In this document: positions 1-10,540 of the stretch, one piece after another
How positions within the stretch are numbered: position 1 is the first letter of the stretch
How the letters are laid out: every line of letters starts with the position of its first letter
Source: Gammaproteobacteria bacterium
GTDB lineage: Bacteria > Pseudomonadota > Gammaproteobacteria > Pseudomonadales > Azotimanducaceae
Direction: 5' to 3'
DNA length: 64,000 nucleotides
NCBI GenBank assembly: GCA_005799745.1
Contig: SYFY01000187.1
Coordinates: 25,678-89,677, forward strand
Position numbers and translations under genes: made by a program
Notes under the pieces: model-generated
What the model was told of the DNA's origin: nothing
Seen by the model: only the letters and a program-made list of their open reading frames with translations
Databases searched by the model: none

Positions 1-455
1 CGCGTGAAAAGTTCAGCATTCGCGTGACACCAGTCGAGGCCATGCGCCATAGAGTCTGTCTTCAGCAGAGGCTTCAGTTTTTCCAGTCGACCCTTCCAGT
101 CGCGGCCTGCAATGGAGGAAACGCAAACGATACCCGCACCCGGTTGGAGACGTGGTGTGAGTTGGCGAGTCAACTCTCGCATCCCGAGAAAGTTCACCGC
201 CAACACGGTGACCGGATCAGCGGCACGCGCCATTCCCGCGACGTTAGCAAGCCCGTCAATGCGGGCCGGCAGCCGATTGACGGCAAGAGAAATCTTGCCA
301 GGGTCACCCAGCTGGCATTCGATCCAGGTGCCAGACGAGCCGGCGACTGGGGCCCTGACATCGAGGTTGAAGACCGTGTGATTCGCTTCGGCAAGACGCG
401 CCACCAAGGCTGCACCTACACCCGACGATCCGCCCGTCACAATGAACTGTCCCAT
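1..455 (-). CDS. SDR-family oxidoreductase, partial (runs off left edge)
   Basis: Reverse-strand reading from ATG at 455: MGQFIVTGGSSGVGAALVARLAEANHTVFNLDVRAP..., with TGxxxGxG-type Rossmann motif; open to window edge. Not in the ORF track because it has no stop inside the window. Confidence 0.85.
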   Translation of the reverse strand, partial: MGQFIVTGGSSGVGAALVARLAEANHTVFNLDVRAPVAGSSGTWIECQLGDPGKISLAVNRLPARIDGLANVAGMARAADPVTVLAVNFLGMRELTRQLTPRLQPGAGIVCVSSIAGRDWKGRLEKLKPLLKTDSMAHGLDWCHANAELFT

Positions 456-690
456 CCTTTGCTCCACCAGTTTTGCCTTCAGGATAACTGCTGACACAGT
501 GCAGCATGAACGGTTGAACTGGACGGTCGGTGCGAAATTTCTTTGCGCATCAGAACCGGAGGCGTATAAACGGTCGTGGCGGTTGCTCTTCTTTTGGGAA
601 AAGAAGGGTGGTCGTAGCGAAGTCACACCTTTGCAGTACCTGCAGTCAAAGAGAGTGCGTGTTTCGCACCGCTGAAGTAAATCACCCGAT

Positions 691-3501
691 TTGAAGGTTC
701 CAGGCCATGAAATGGGGAGAACAATGAGTCAGCAGCATTTGCCTTTCTTTCGACTGAAAAAAGTCGTTCAAGCATCGAGTTCCAAATTCACAGGCTTTCG
801 TGAACTGCATCCACGGATCGCGCTGGCGATTCTTCTAGGTGGGTTCGGTCCACCGGTCGCGCTGGCTGCCGAAGACGAGGAGGGCTCGAGTTCAACCGCC
901 CTTGAAGAAATCGTGGTCACAGCAACACGACGTGAAGCCAGTGCTCAGGATGTTGCGGTGCCGGTGACCGCCGTTTCCGGGGAAGCACTCGAACGAGCCT
1001 TTGCCCAGGATCTACGAGACCTCACCGCTGCGGCGCCTAACGTGCAGCTCGAACCCGTGGGAATCTTCCAGAACTCGGCATCGTTTTTTATACGTGGCCA
1101 AGGCACGGGTGATATCGAATCTGCGTCCGATTCGAAGGTCACCATCTTTGTCGATGACGTAGTCCAAGCCCGTGTTTCCACGGCGCTGTCGGACTTCGTC
1201 GATATCAGCCTCGTAGAAATTCTGCGCGGCCCTCAAGGAACTTTGTTTGGGCGCAACACCATCGCTGGAGCGGTGCAGGTGCGCCACAACGCGCCAGAGC
1301 TCGATGAATGGGGCGCATCCGCATCAGCGCAGATTGGCGATTTCGGCCGGCGCGATATCAAGCTCATCGCCAACATGCCCATCGGCGACACGATGGCCGC
1401 GCGTCTGGCGGTGAAGGACACGCAACACGACGGTTATTGGAAAAACACCCATAACGGCAAGGACCGGGGGGGCACGGATCGCATTACGGTGTTGCCGTCG
1501 TTTCGTATTCAGCCAAATGAAGGTCTCGATATCGTGCTGCGCGGGGAATACAACAAGACCCGCGACGATACCTACATGACTCAACAGCACCATTATTGCC
1601 GCAACAATCCACGCAATCTTTTTCTCGGTGGGCCGCTGGACAACGACCTGGTGGTGACCACGCAGACGCTGTTCAACCTCATCGTTCTTGGCCAGGCACC
1701 GCTGACGGCGGCCGACAACGCCGCCAAAATCTGTGCGACACCGTTCGGGCGTGGCTCGGTGGATGACGAATACACGGCCAACGACAGTGAAGACCGTGGT
1801 CAGGGCGCGAACCTCGAGATATGGGGTGCCACCGCGCAAATCACCCAGGACATCGGCGATCTCGGTACATTGACCTACGTCGGCAACTACCGCGAAGTGC
1901 GTGAAGACATCATCTTCACCATTGATGCGGCGCCACATGACCTCTTCGCGGGTCGTCGTATTCAGGATCATTACCAGACCTCTCACGAGGTGCGATTCGC
2001 GTCAGACTTCTCTGACCGGTTTGATTTCGTGGCAGGTGCATATTACTTCGAGCAGGAATACACGATGAAGCAGGAATCCTTCGGGATTCTGTTTGCGCCG
2101 AACATCATCTTCGGGCCTTCGCCAGCACCCACGTTTACGAGCCCAGTGACGCAAGGACAGGCGGGGTTCAGCAATCAGGAGAACAGCGCGTGGGCGGTCT
2201 TCGCGCAGGCCAACTGGCACGCGACCGAAGACCTGACGTTTACGGTGGGCGGTCGATACACCTCCGAACGCAAGGACTTCAAGCACTGTGCAGTCGGCTC
2301 AGGAGATCCGACTCGCTCGGTGAAGCAACAAACCCGGGCCTGTCTCAACGTGCCGGCGTTTGTCGTCGATCTGACCCGCCCTCCGGTCCCGGGTACCCCC
2401 ACGCCGCTCTTTCAACTCAGGCCCGCCATTGGTCGTGACGCGAGTGGCGGTGTGATTGGGGGGTGTCGACCGGTGCTCGATCCGGCTGGAGGACCAATCC
2501 GCTGTAACAACCGCCTTGGTGGCTCAGAAGAGTGGACCGACTTTACGCCCATGGCCGGTGTGACCTATCAGTTCACGGACGACATCATGGCCTACCTCAC
2601 CTACACCGAAGGCTTTACCGCGGGTGGGTTCAATGGCCGTGGAGGTTCGATCTCAACCATCGGGCCGTATGAGCCGGAAAAGGCTGACAACTTCGAGCTG
2701 GGGCTCAAATCCGAGTGGTTTGATCGCCGGTTGCGAGCCAACATCACCGGCTTCATGACTGACGTGAAGGATTTCCAGAGCGCATTCATCCGGCCTGCGC
2801 CAGGAGGCGGAGGGCAGGAGACGATCCAGTCAAACCTCGGTGCCCTGGAGACCAAGGGGGTTGAACTTGAACTGTCAGCGGTGCCGACCGAAGGCCTGAC
2901 CCTCTGGTTCAGCACCTCCCACCTCAAAACTACCCGCAAAGGATTTTGCACCGATCCGGACGGTCCATCGGGTACCGACCCCAATACACCCCCCGCCCAG
3001 GGTGGCCCTTTCTCCCAGGGGCTGCCCATCTGCGATACGCCGGTTCGGATCAACGATGCCATTGGCAACTTCGTGGGCTGGCTGGTGCCCAATGATCTGG
3101 CTGACCTCAACCCTACGGGTCGTTCACCGAAGTGGACTTATTCCGCCGGTTTCGCTTATGAATTGCCTTGGAAAGATCTCGGCAGCTTCACTGTGAATGG
3201 TGACTGGTTGCACCAGGGAAAGCAGACGATCTCAGGCTCGCGGGTGAGTGAATTGGAAGGTGTGCGTCAGTTTAATGGAGACCTCATCAGCCACTTCCGC
3301 AAACCAACGGATATCTTCAACGCGTCGGTGGTCTGGCGCAGCCCGGAAACGCGCTACGAAGCATCGTTCTTCGTGAAGAACCTGACCAACGAGTTGTACG
3401 CTCAGGCGGTGACCAATGTTTCGGGTCTGCTCAATTTCCGGGTACCCAATATCCGCCGCCATTGGGGACTCGAAGTGCGGGTAAATCTCGGCGAGATTTG
3501 A
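691..3501 (+). CDS. TonB-dependent receptor (start may be 724)
   Basis: 936 aa; EEIVVTATRREASAQDVAVPVTAVSG TonB-box/plug, LRGPQGTLFGRNTIAGAV, C-terminal beta-barrel ending. Confidence 0.95.
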   Translation: MKVPGHEMGRTMSQQHLPFFRLKKVVQASSSKFTGFRELHPRIALAILLGGFGPPVALAAEDEEGSSSTALEEIVVTATRREASAQDVAVPVTAVSGEALERAFAQDLRDLTAAAPNVQLEPVGIFQNSASFFIRGQGTGDIESASDSKVTIFVDDVVQARVSTALSDFVDISLVEILRGPQGTLFGRNTIAGAVQVRHNAPELDEWGASASAQIGDFGRRDIKLIANMPIGDTMAARLAVKDTQHDGYWKNTHNGKDRGGTDRITVLPSFRIQPNEGLDIVLRGEYNKTRDDTYMTQQHHYCRNNPRNLFLGGPLDNDLVVTTQTLFNLIVLGQAPLTAADNAAKICATPFGRGSVDDEYTANDSEDRGQGANLEIWGATAQITQDIGDLGTLTYVGNYREVREDIIFTIDAAPHDLFAGRRIQDHYQTSHEVRFASDFSDRFDFVAGAYYFEQEYTMKQESFGILFAPNIIFGPSPAPTFTSPVTQGQAGFSNQENSAWAVFAQANWHATEDLTFTVGGRYTSERKDFKHCAVGSGDPTRSVKQQTRACLNVPAFVVDLTRPPVPGTPTPLFQLRPAIGRDASGGVIGGCRPVLDPAGGPIRCNNRLGGSEEWTDFTPMAGVTYQFTDDIMAYLTYTEGFTAGGFNGRGGSISTIGPYEPEKADNFELGLKSEWFDRRLRANITGFMTDVKDFQSAFIRPAPGGGGQETIQSNLGALETKGVELELSAVPTEGLTLWFSTSHLKTTRKGFCTDPDGPSGTDPNTPPAQGGPFSQGLPICDTPVRINDAIGNFVGWLVPNDLADLNPTGRSPKWTYSAGFAYELPWKDLGSFTVNGDWLHQGKQTISGSRVSELEGVRQFNGDLISHFRKPTDIFNASVVWRSPETRYEASFFVKNLTNELYAQAVTNVSGLLNFRVPNIRRHWGLEVRVNLGEI

Positions 3502-3515
3502 TCCTCCTGATGGGA

Positions 3516-3544
3516 GCGGCGGCGTTATGCCGCCGCCCCTTTCC
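3516..3544 (+). terminator. GC-rich hairpin after the TonB receptor
   Basis: GCGGCGGC-GTTAT-GCCGCCGC followed by CCCTTTCCCC; weak U-tract. Confidence 0.5.
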
Positions 3545-3635
3545 CCTGAAATCTGTCGAAAAACTCCCCGCCACCTTCTGCTGAAATTCGGGTATAGTTG
3601 CACGTAATACGCGTGTTAGCTGAAGGGGCCGATTC

Positions 3636-4835
3636 ATGGCGGATGTGGATTCATTTAGAACGGAAATCAGAGCGTGGTTGGCGGCCAATTGCCCGCCTAC
3701 TTGCCAAGGCAAGAGCAACGTGTTACCGGACATGGTCTGGGGGGGCCGTCGACAGACCTGGCCGCATCCCGATGCGAAGTTGTGGTTCGACCGTTTGGTT
3801 GAGAAGGGCTTTACGGTGCCGACCTGGCCGAAGGCATACGGCGGCGCCGGGATTTCTCCGGCTGAAAACAAAGTGCTGCAGGAAGAAATGGCTCGCATCG
3901 GCACCCGCTCGATGCTCTTCAATTTCGGCATCGGCATGCTTGCGCCAGCACTCATGGAGTTCGCCTCGGAAGATCAGAAGCGTCTGCATCTGAACCGAAC
4001 TGCCCGTGGCGAGATTCGTTGGTGTCAGGGTTATAGCGAACCGGGAGCCGGATCTGACCTGGCAAGTCTTCGTACCAGCGCGGTGCGTGATGGCGATGAC
4101 TATGTGATCAATGGTCAGAAGATCTGGACGTCGGATGCCAACGTTTCGGACTGGATTTTTTGTCTGGTGCGCACAGACCCGGAAGCACCGAAACACCTCG
4201 GCATCAGCTTTCTGTTGTTCGATATGGAATCGCCGGGCGTTTCCACCTCACCCATCGAACTCATCAGCGGCTCATCGCCGTTCTGTCAGACCTTCTTCGA
4301 CAACGTGCGTGTTCCTGTTACCCAGCGTGTGCATACGGAAAACCGCGGCTGGGATGTCGCCAAGGCGCTGCTCAATCATGAACGTACGATGCTCGCCGAT
4401 GGCGGGAGAGGCAGTGCAGCCGGCGCAGCGCGGAAGTCTCTCCTGCAAGTTGCGCGGCAGGCGATGGGCGCATCGGAAGGCCGTTTGCCCGATGCTGCGA
4501 TGCGTGAAGAACTCGTCCAATGGGAAATGGATCGACTCTGTTATGAAGCCACCCTCAAACGCACGATGGATGCGGCGAAAGCCGGTAAAGGCATGGGACC
4601 TGAAGGCTCCATGTTCAAACTCTATCTTTCCGAAATGAACCAACGGGGTGCGGACCTGCGGCAACGTATTGCGGGCCACGAAGCGCTGGTGTGGACGGGC
4701 GACGACTGCCCGGCCGATGAACGCCAGATCACCCGTGAGTGGTTGTACGGAAAGGCCTCGACGATTCTGGGGGGAACCTCCGAGATTCAGCTCAACATCA
4801 TTTCCAAGCGTGTGCTTGGCTTGCCAGGCGATTGA
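3636..4835 (+). CDS. acyl-CoA dehydrogenase
   Basis: 399 aa; WCQGYSEPGAGSDLASLRT, WTSDANVSDWIFCLVRT, GGTSEIQLNIISKRVLGLP. Confidence 0.93.
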   Translation: MADVDSFRTEIRAWLAANCPPTCQGKSNVLPDMVWGGRRQTWPHPDAKLWFDRLVEKGFTVPTWPKAYGGAGISPAENKVLQEEMARIGTRSMLFNFGIGMLAPALMEFASEDQKRLHLNRTARGEIRWCQGYSEPGAGSDLASLRTSAVRDGDDYVINGQKIWTSDANVSDWIFCLVRTDPEAPKHLGISFLLFDMESPGVSTSPIELISGSSPFCQTFFDNVRVPVTQRVHTENRGWDVAKALLNHERTMLADGGRGSAAGAARKSLLQVARQAMGASEGRLPDAAMREELVQWEMDRLCYEATLKRTMDAAKAGKGMGPEGSMFKLYLSEMNQRGADLRQRIAGHEALVWTGDDCPADERQITREWLYGKASTILGGTSEIQLNIISKRVLGLPGD

Positions 4836-4847
4836 GAGGTACACGCC

Positions 4848-5984
4848 ATGTCGTTGATTTTGACCGAAGAACAAGTCCAACTTCAGGACTCTGCGAATGC
4901 CTTTGTGGCCGACAATTGGACCGTGGGTGAACTGCGCAAACTGCGTAAGGACACCGGCAAGGGTTATCCCGAAGCACTCTGGCAAAAGGCCGCTGAACTC
5001 GGATGGCTCGCCATTCCATTTGCTGAAGAGTACGGCGGGCTCGGGCTTGGTTTTGCTGAACTGGGCGTTGTGCTCGAAGAGCTGGGCCGTGGGCTCGTCG
5101 TCTTGCCCATCGTCTCCTCGGTCGTACTTGGTGGTGGTGCCTTGCGCCTGGGTGGAACCGAAGACCAGAAAAAGGCCTGGTTACCTAAAGTCTGTGATGG
5201 CTCTGCGCTGTTGACACTGGCGTCCCAGGAAACCAGTCGCCACGACCCGTATGCCGTGCAGACGACAGCCACTCGCCAAGGCAACGGCTATGTCCTGAAA
5301 GGTCGCAAGGTACTGGTACCGGATGGCCATGCGGCTGATGCCATCGTGGTCGTGGCCAGGACTTCCGGCGCTCTAGGTGATCGTTCCGGATTGACGCTTT
5401 TCCTAGTTGATCCTTCCGCGCCAGACGTGAAAGTGCACCGCAACCTGCTGCTCGACAGTCGTGTTGCCGCAAACGTTGAACTGAACGATGTGCGAGTCGA
5501 CGCGAGTGCGGTGGTCGGTACCGTCGATCAGGGCGCGGATGTGCTTGATCAGGTGCTCGCAGAAGCAGCCGTCGCGCTATCCGCAGATATGCTGGGTGGC
5601 ATCCAACAGACCTTTGAGATCACGCTCGACTACCTCAAGGTGCGCGAGCAGTTTGGTGCCAAGATCGGATCGTTCCAGGGTTTGAAACATCGTGCGGCAC
5701 GCTGGTTCTGTGAAAAGGAACTGTCGAAGTCCATCGTGCTGCAGACGCTCAGGGCGCTGGATGAGAAGGCGGAAAACGCACTGCAACTGGCAAGTGTCTG
5801 CAAGGCGCGTGTGTCGGATACGGCAAGGCTTTCCGGCAAAGAAGGTGTGCAGATGCACGGAGGTATCGGTGTCACGGATGAACATGACATTGGCCTTTTT
5901 ATGAAGCGCGGCCGGGTTTCAGAGATGTTGTTCGGGGATGCGGCGTTCCACCGCAACCGGTTTGCACAGATGAAAGGTTACTGA
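4848..5984 (+). CDS. acyl-CoA dehydrogenase (second of adjacent pair)
   Basis: 378 aa; FAEEYGGLGLGFAELGVVLEELGRG, QFGAKIGSFQGLKHRAA, MHGGIGVTDEHDIGLFMKR. Confidence 0.92.
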   Translation: MSLILTEEQVQLQDSANAFVADNWTVGELRKLRKDTGKGYPEALWQKAAELGWLAIPFAEEYGGLGLGFAELGVVLEELGRGLVVLPIVSSVVLGGGALRLGGTEDQKKAWLPKVCDGSALLTLASQETSRHDPYAVQTTATRQGNGYVLKGRKVLVPDGHAADAIVVVARTSGALGDRSGLTLFLVDPSAPDVKVHRNLLLDSRVAANVELNDVRVDASAVVGTVDQGADVLDQVLAEAAVALSADMLGGIQQTFEITLDYLKVREQFGAKIGSFQGLKHRAARWFCEKELSKSIVLQTLRALDEKAENALQLASVCKARVSDTARLSGKEGVQMHGGIGVTDEHDIGLFMKRGRVSEMLFGDAAFHRNRFAQMKGY

Positions 5985-5996
5985 CAGCCACTTTGG

Positions 5997-7190
5997 ATGG
6001 CAGGAGAAACGATGGCACGTGATGCACTGATCGCGATGACGAAACGGGAAATCGAGAACCTCGAGAAGAACCGTATCGACCTCGCTCCGGACGTCATGAA
6101 GATCTCAACGAGCGCCTACAGTGACCCTGAGCGCTTCAAGCTGGAAGTCGACCGCATCTTCAGGCGTGTGCCGCTTGCCCTCGGTTTTTCCAGTGAATTC
6201 CGTAACCCCGGTGACTATCGCGCACTGACCGTTGCCGGTATGCCCGTGATCATCGTCCGTGGTGCGGATGGTGAACTGCGCGCCTTTGTGAACATGTGTA
6301 GCCATCGCGGCAACTTTGTCATCGAAGAAGGTTCGGGCAATACCCGTCGCTTCCGCTGCAACTACCATGCATGGACGTACACCACGGAAGGGCGCCTGTT
6401 TGGTGTATTTGAAGAGTCCAATTTTGGTTGTGTGAACAAGGCCGAACTCGGACTCACACCCTTGCCGATCGCCGAGCGTGCGGGGCTGGTCTGGGTGACC
6501 CTCAATCCTGAATCGACCCTCGATATCGACCTTTTTCTCGATGGCTATGGCGAAATTCTCGAACACCTGCGCATCGATGACGCGTTTCTGGCCGATCAAC
6601 ACTGTCTGAATGGTCCCAACTGGAAGGTCGCCTATGACGGTTATCGGGACTTCTATCATGTACCGATACTGCATCGACAATCCTTTGGTCCTGATGGTCC
6701 GTATCAACCCGACTTCTACGCCTGGGGACCGCATGTGCGTGTCGCAACCCCGAAAGGCCACGACATGTTTAAGGGGCGACCGGAAGCGGAGTGGACGAAT
6801 GATGAAATGATGCCGGGGGTGTGGACGATCTTCCCGAACGTTTCCATCGCGGGCGGTCCCGGATCGGGTTACATGTTCTCGATGATGTTTCCGGGTAAAA
6901 CCGTCGGCGAGTCGTTCACCATCCAGAACTTCCTGCGCTACGGCAAACGCGAAGAACTGAATCGTCAGGATCTCGATAACTTCATGGGGTTCATGCGCAC
7001 GGTCGTCGGCGAAGAGGATTACAAAACCGGCTTCCGGGTGCAGACATCACTCGCTACCGGTGCCAAAGCGTTTTCATACTTTGGTCGCAACGAAGGTGGC
7101 GGCCAGTTGTTTCACAAGTGGGTCGACGCGATGATCAATACGTCCGACGCCGATTTGCCCGAACTCTTCAGGCGTGGCGTGAAGCTTTGA
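5997..7190 (+). CDS. Rieske aromatic-ring-hydroxylating-type oxygenase alpha subunit (start may be 6012)
   Basis: 397 aa; CSHRGNFV...CNYHAWTYTTEGRL Rieske motif, DGYRDFYHVPILH iron site. Confidence 0.93.
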   Translation: MAGETMARDALIAMTKREIENLEKNRIDLAPDVMKISTSAYSDPERFKLEVDRIFRRVPLALGFSSEFRNPGDYRALTVAGMPVIIVRGADGELRAFVNMCSHRGNFVIEEGSGNTRRFRCNYHAWTYTTEGRLFGVFEESNFGCVNKAELGLTPLPIAERAGLVWVTLNPESTLDIDLFLDGYGEILEHLRIDDAFLADQHCLNGPNWKVAYDGYRDFYHVPILHRQSFGPDGPYQPDFYAWGPHVRVATPKGHDMFKGRPEAEWTNDEMMPGVWTIFPNVSIAGGPGSGYMFSMMFPGKTVGESFTIQNFLRYGKREELNRQDLDNFMGFMRTVVGEEDYKTGFRVQTSLATGAKAFSYFGRNEGGGQLFHKWVDAMINTSDADLPELFRRGVKL

Positions 7191-7234
7191 GCCACGCCCC
7201 CACCACTAACGTCTAACCAGCGGAGTCCATCAAC

Positions 7235-8584
7235 ATGGCGGAAGCGCCGATCACCAAAGACATCCAGCGTTGGCCGACACAACAACTGCGCGGCCACCGG
7301 ATAGAAGGCTGGCGGTACACCAACAAAGAATTTGCACGGAAAGAGTGGGAGGGCATGTGGACCAAGGTCTGGTTGCTGCTCGGTCGCGAATCAGAGCTGC
7401 CGAAACACGGCGATTGGCAGATGGAAGAAGTAGGGCCTGAACAGATTCTGATGGTTCGGCAGAAAGACGGATCGGTGAAGGCTTTCTACAACATCTGCCA
7501 GCACCGGGGTAACCCGCTCGTTACCGGCGAAAAGGGCTCGGTAAAACGTTTTGTGTGCAAGTACCACAGCTGGGCATTCATGCCTGACGGCGCCTTGAAC
7601 TTTGCGCCGGATGCCGAGGATTTTCCGGAAGGCAATCCCTGCCAGAACGTGCGTCTCGAAGAACTGCGCTGCGAGACCTTTGCCGGATTTGTCTGGGTCA
7701 ACATGGACCCGAACTGTGTTTCGTTGAAGGAGTACCTCGGTCCGATCTGGGACGACTGGAGCCGCTGGGAACTGCACAAGTGGAAGCGTTATGTGGGCCT
7801 TACCACGACGTTGCCCTGCAACTGGAAGGTGGTACTCGACAACTTCAATGAGTCCTATCACGTGCCGACGGTACACATGGGCGCGACCATCGAGACCAAC
7901 CGTCGCAAGGTCAACGGCAACATCAACACCAACATCTACGACACGTTGTTCGACCTTTCCAACGAAGGCCACAACCGCATGGTGATGCAGGGTGGTTTTG
8001 GTGTGGCCCAGTTTGAAAAAGATGGCACGCCGAAAGAGCCACTCAAGTCATTGTTGGCACATTGGGACATCGAGCCGACACTGGTTCGCGAGAACCCCGA
8101 AAACGGCCGCAAGATTCTCCAGGACGCGAAGCGTCGCGTGGGCCAGGAGCGGGGTTATACCCACTACGATAACCTGCCCGATGAAGCCCTGACGGATGCC
8201 TTCCACTACACGCTGTTCCCGAACTTCGCAGTGTCGGTGTGGGCGGACGGTTTTCACTTCCTGCGGGCGCGACCGCACTACAACGATCCCGAACAGTGTG
8301 TGTTCGACAACTGGTGGTACTGCTCCCAGCCCGAAGGCGAAACCCATCCGGTCTCAACCATGGTCGGGCCGTTTCCGCGAGATGCAGAAAACCCCCATGT
8401 GGTATTTAAAGTCGGTGAAGTCTCGATGGGCAAAACCATCGACGAAGACATTGCCGTGTTCGTGCGCCAGCAGACCGGTTTCCGGTCACGCGGGTTTAAA
8501 GGCGTTTACCTGGCGAATCAGGAAAACCGGGTACGTCGTTATCACGAACTGATTGACGACTATATTGAGGTGCGCCGGCCTTAA
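7235..8584 (+). CDS. Rieske aromatic-ring-hydroxylating-type oxygenase alpha subunit
   Basis: 449 aa; CQHRGNPLV...CKYHSWAFMPDG, NFNESYHVPTVH. Confidence 0.93.
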   Translation: MAEAPITKDIQRWPTQQLRGHRIEGWRYTNKEFARKEWEGMWTKVWLLLGRESELPKHGDWQMEEVGPEQILMVRQKDGSVKAFYNICQHRGNPLVTGEKGSVKRFVCKYHSWAFMPDGALNFAPDAEDFPEGNPCQNVRLEELRCETFAGFVWVNMDPNCVSLKEYLGPIWDDWSRWELHKWKRYVGLTTTLPCNWKVVLDNFNESYHVPTVHMGATIETNRRKVNGNINTNIYDTLFDLSNEGHNRMVMQGGFGVAQFEKDGTPKEPLKSLLAHWDIEPTLVRENPENGRKILQDAKRRVGQERGYTHYDNLPDEALTDAFHYTLFPNFAVSVWADGFHFLRARPHYNDPEQCVFDNWWYCSQPEGETHPVSTMVGPFPRDAENPHVVFKVGEVSMGKTIDEDIAVFVRQQTGFRSRGFKGVYLANQENRVRRYHELIDDYIEVRRP

Positions 8585-8594
8585 CCCACCGCTT

Positions 8595-8625
8595 CACTGC
8601 TGAGCGATGAATTCGTTCAGCAGTG
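8595..8625 (+). terminator. Hairpin just downstream of the Rieske CDS
   Basis: CACTGCTGA-N13-TCAGCAGTG perfect 9-bp stem, 11 nt after the stop codon; no U-tract. Confidence 0.35.
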
Positions 8626-8691
8626 ATCGCCTTGACCTTGAGCGAAGAATCTCGTGTTTAGAAAGCCCAGTGCCCTGCAGGCGTAGCTCGC

Positions 8692-9117
8692 TTAGAGCGT
8701 TGTCTGCGTTAACGATTTTTGAATGTCCAGATTTAGATTTCGAACCCAGATATTGTAGTTGCTATGAATCTTGCCGTCTTTGTACTTGAGATTCTGGCTG
8801 TCTTTGTAGGTAATTGAGTAGCCGGCGTCTGTCCACTTGATGTCCACCGTCGCGGAATGTTTGCGGACGTTGATGGTCGCTTCGAGGTGTCTGTCAGTAA
8901 CTTTTTTACTCAGCCATCCACGTTGCTTGCCACCCATAACGATGGCGTTTTCAATCTTGCCAGGATCAATCCCTTGCGGAATCGGTGCACTTTCGACGTT
9001 TTCAATGGGATGCGTGCGCGCGTGACCGAGCGTGGGTGCAATTGCACACAACGCGAATAGTGCGAGTACCAGGAACCGAAACGAGAACAATGAAGAATGA
9101 ACTGCTGCCGGGGCCAT
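8692..9117 (-). CDS. hypothetical exported protein
   Basis: 141 aa with N-terminal hydrophobic signal (FLVLALFALCAIAPTLGHA). Confidence 0.65.
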   Translation of the reverse strand: MAPAAVHSSLFSFRFLVLALFALCAIAPTLGHARTHPIENVESAPIPQGIDPGKIENAIVMGGKQRGWLSKKVTDRHLEATINVRKHSATVDIKWTDAGYSITYKDSQNLKYKDGKIHSNYNIWVRNLNLDIQKSLTQTTL

Positions 9118-9177
9118 AGGAACACTGGCTGCGAGGATTGGATGGATGATTCTAGTTTGCGATCAGGCCGATTGTCA

Positions 9178-9963
9178 TTAGCGAGGCGAGTGTCCATTCA
9201 CCAACCCAAGTCCTTCGCTTTTCCACGCCAGCAAAGTGAGAAGTTCGTCGGTAGCGTGTTCGAGTACCCAGGGACTTAGTGAGAGAAACCAGTTTTCTTG
9301 AGGACGATAAATCGGCCTGGAGTACCATCCGAAAAGCGCAGCGCGGGTTCGGTCGGTCGTATGGTTTTCTCCAGTTCGATGCCAAAGCCGGCTCTCGAAA
9401 ATCACCATAGTGCCTGCGGGAGCAGCGACTGCGATGGAGGCATCACCGTCCTCAGGCCGCGGTGAACGATTGAAGCGGTGACTTCCGGGTACGAATCGCG
9501 TGGCGCCGTTATCTTCGGTGAAATCATCGAGCAACCAGGTGACATTACATCCCTGAGGCGCTGCCGCCCACGGCTCCGGAACAAAGACCTGGTCAGCATG
9601 TAACACCCCTCCGGCACTTCCAGGGAGCGTGATGTTGGCCGAAAAATTTCCGAGGAGACACGGCCAACCTAGCGTCGCCTTCACCAATCGCAGAGCGAGT
9701 GGGTGTTGCACGAGATCCACGAACACCGGATCCCGTGAAAGGACATTCCAGACACGGTGGTTACCGTCACCATGATCGAGGGCGAAGCCTCGTTGTCGGG
9801 TTCCGCGAGACTCATCCAAACGAGCGGCACGATAGAGTGCTGCTCGTACCTCGGCGAGCAGTGGTGGTGACAAAATTTCCGACACAAAACAAATCCCCGC
9901 ACGGGCGAGGTCGGCTTCAGCTTGAGCTGGATCGTCGGTCAGCTTGGGCCACTCAGCGATCAT
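9178..9963 (-). CDS. phytanoyl-CoA dioxygenase-family protein
   Basis: 261 aa; HADQVFVPEPW, DDFTEDNGATRFVPGSHRF, WHRTGENHTTDRTRAALFGWYSR. Confidence 0.88.
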   Translation of the reverse strand: MIAEWPKLTDDPAQAEADLARAGICFVSEILSPPLLAEVRAALYRAARLDESRGTRQRGFALDHGDGNHRVWNVLSRDPVFVDLVQHPLALRLVKATLGWPCLLGNFSANITLPGSAGGVLHADQVFVPEPWAAAPQGCNVTWLLDDFTEDNGATRFVPGSHRFNRSPRPEDGDASIAVAAPAGTMVIFESRLWHRTGENHTTDRTRAALFGWYSRPIYRPQENWFLSLSPWVLEHATDELLTLLAWKSEGLGLVNGHSPR

Positions 9964-9980
9964 GAAATTCCGTTCAGGCT

Positions 9981-10391
9981 TTAGTTCGAAACTGGATCGA
10001 GCCGCAAGATCCTGCGCGGCGGGAATCCAGTGAGAAATCGAAATCCAAGCCCCAGAGGTCGAGCCGAATCCACCACCGTGTATTCGTCCATGTTGGTAAT
10101 TTCAACGGCGAGGTAAGGCGCGGTCTGTCCATCGACTTCGACTGTGACCTCAGGATTAGCGATCGTTTGTGAATACCAGGCCCTTGGCCAGTGATTAACC
10201 GCCACATAGAGTTTGTCATCGTGAGAAATGCGGGCGAGTACACGTGTGTGCGGCTTGCCATCATCCAGCGTGGTGATGCGCAGCGTGCCGTCATTGGTGG
10301 GTTGGTAATAGCCGAGCAGTGACTCAAAGACCGTGACGATACCGGCATACACGGCCAGCAGAATCAGCAGGATTTTCAGCAGCTTCATCAA
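9981..10391 (-). CDS. small deazaflavin-dependent nitroreductase-like protein with N-terminal TM segment
   Basis: 136 aa; ...GKPHTRVLARISHDDKLYVAVNHWPRAWYSQTIANPEVTVEVDGQ resembles this fold. Confidence 0.6.
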   Translation of the reverse strand: MMKLLKILLILLAVYAGIVTVFESLLGYYQPTNDGTLRITTLDDGKPHTRVLARISHDDKLYVAVNHWPRAWYSQTIANPEVTVEVDGQTAPYLAVEITNMDEYTVVDSARPLGLGFRFLTGFPPRRILRLDPVSN

Positions 10392-10540
10392 TAGTCCCCT
10401 CGTTATTCTGGGAAGGCTCCATGACCACGAGAGCGGCGTGGTGATGCTTCACCCGATCTTACCCGCCTTTACAACGTTCGCGCTTCGGACTTTAGGGCAT
10501 CGGGTGTACATTCCGACACAACACGGGTTGAGGAGGGGTT

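Noticed and set aside
24-494. Plus-strand 156-aa ORF in track
   Set aside because: Antisense to a recognisable partial SDR gene on the minus strand
1324-1986. Minus-strand 220-aa ORF
   Set aside because: Antisense shadow of the TonB receptor coding frame; no domain seen
4272-4985. Minus-strand 237-aa ORF
   Set aside because: Antisense to the ACAD genes; GC-rich shadow ORF
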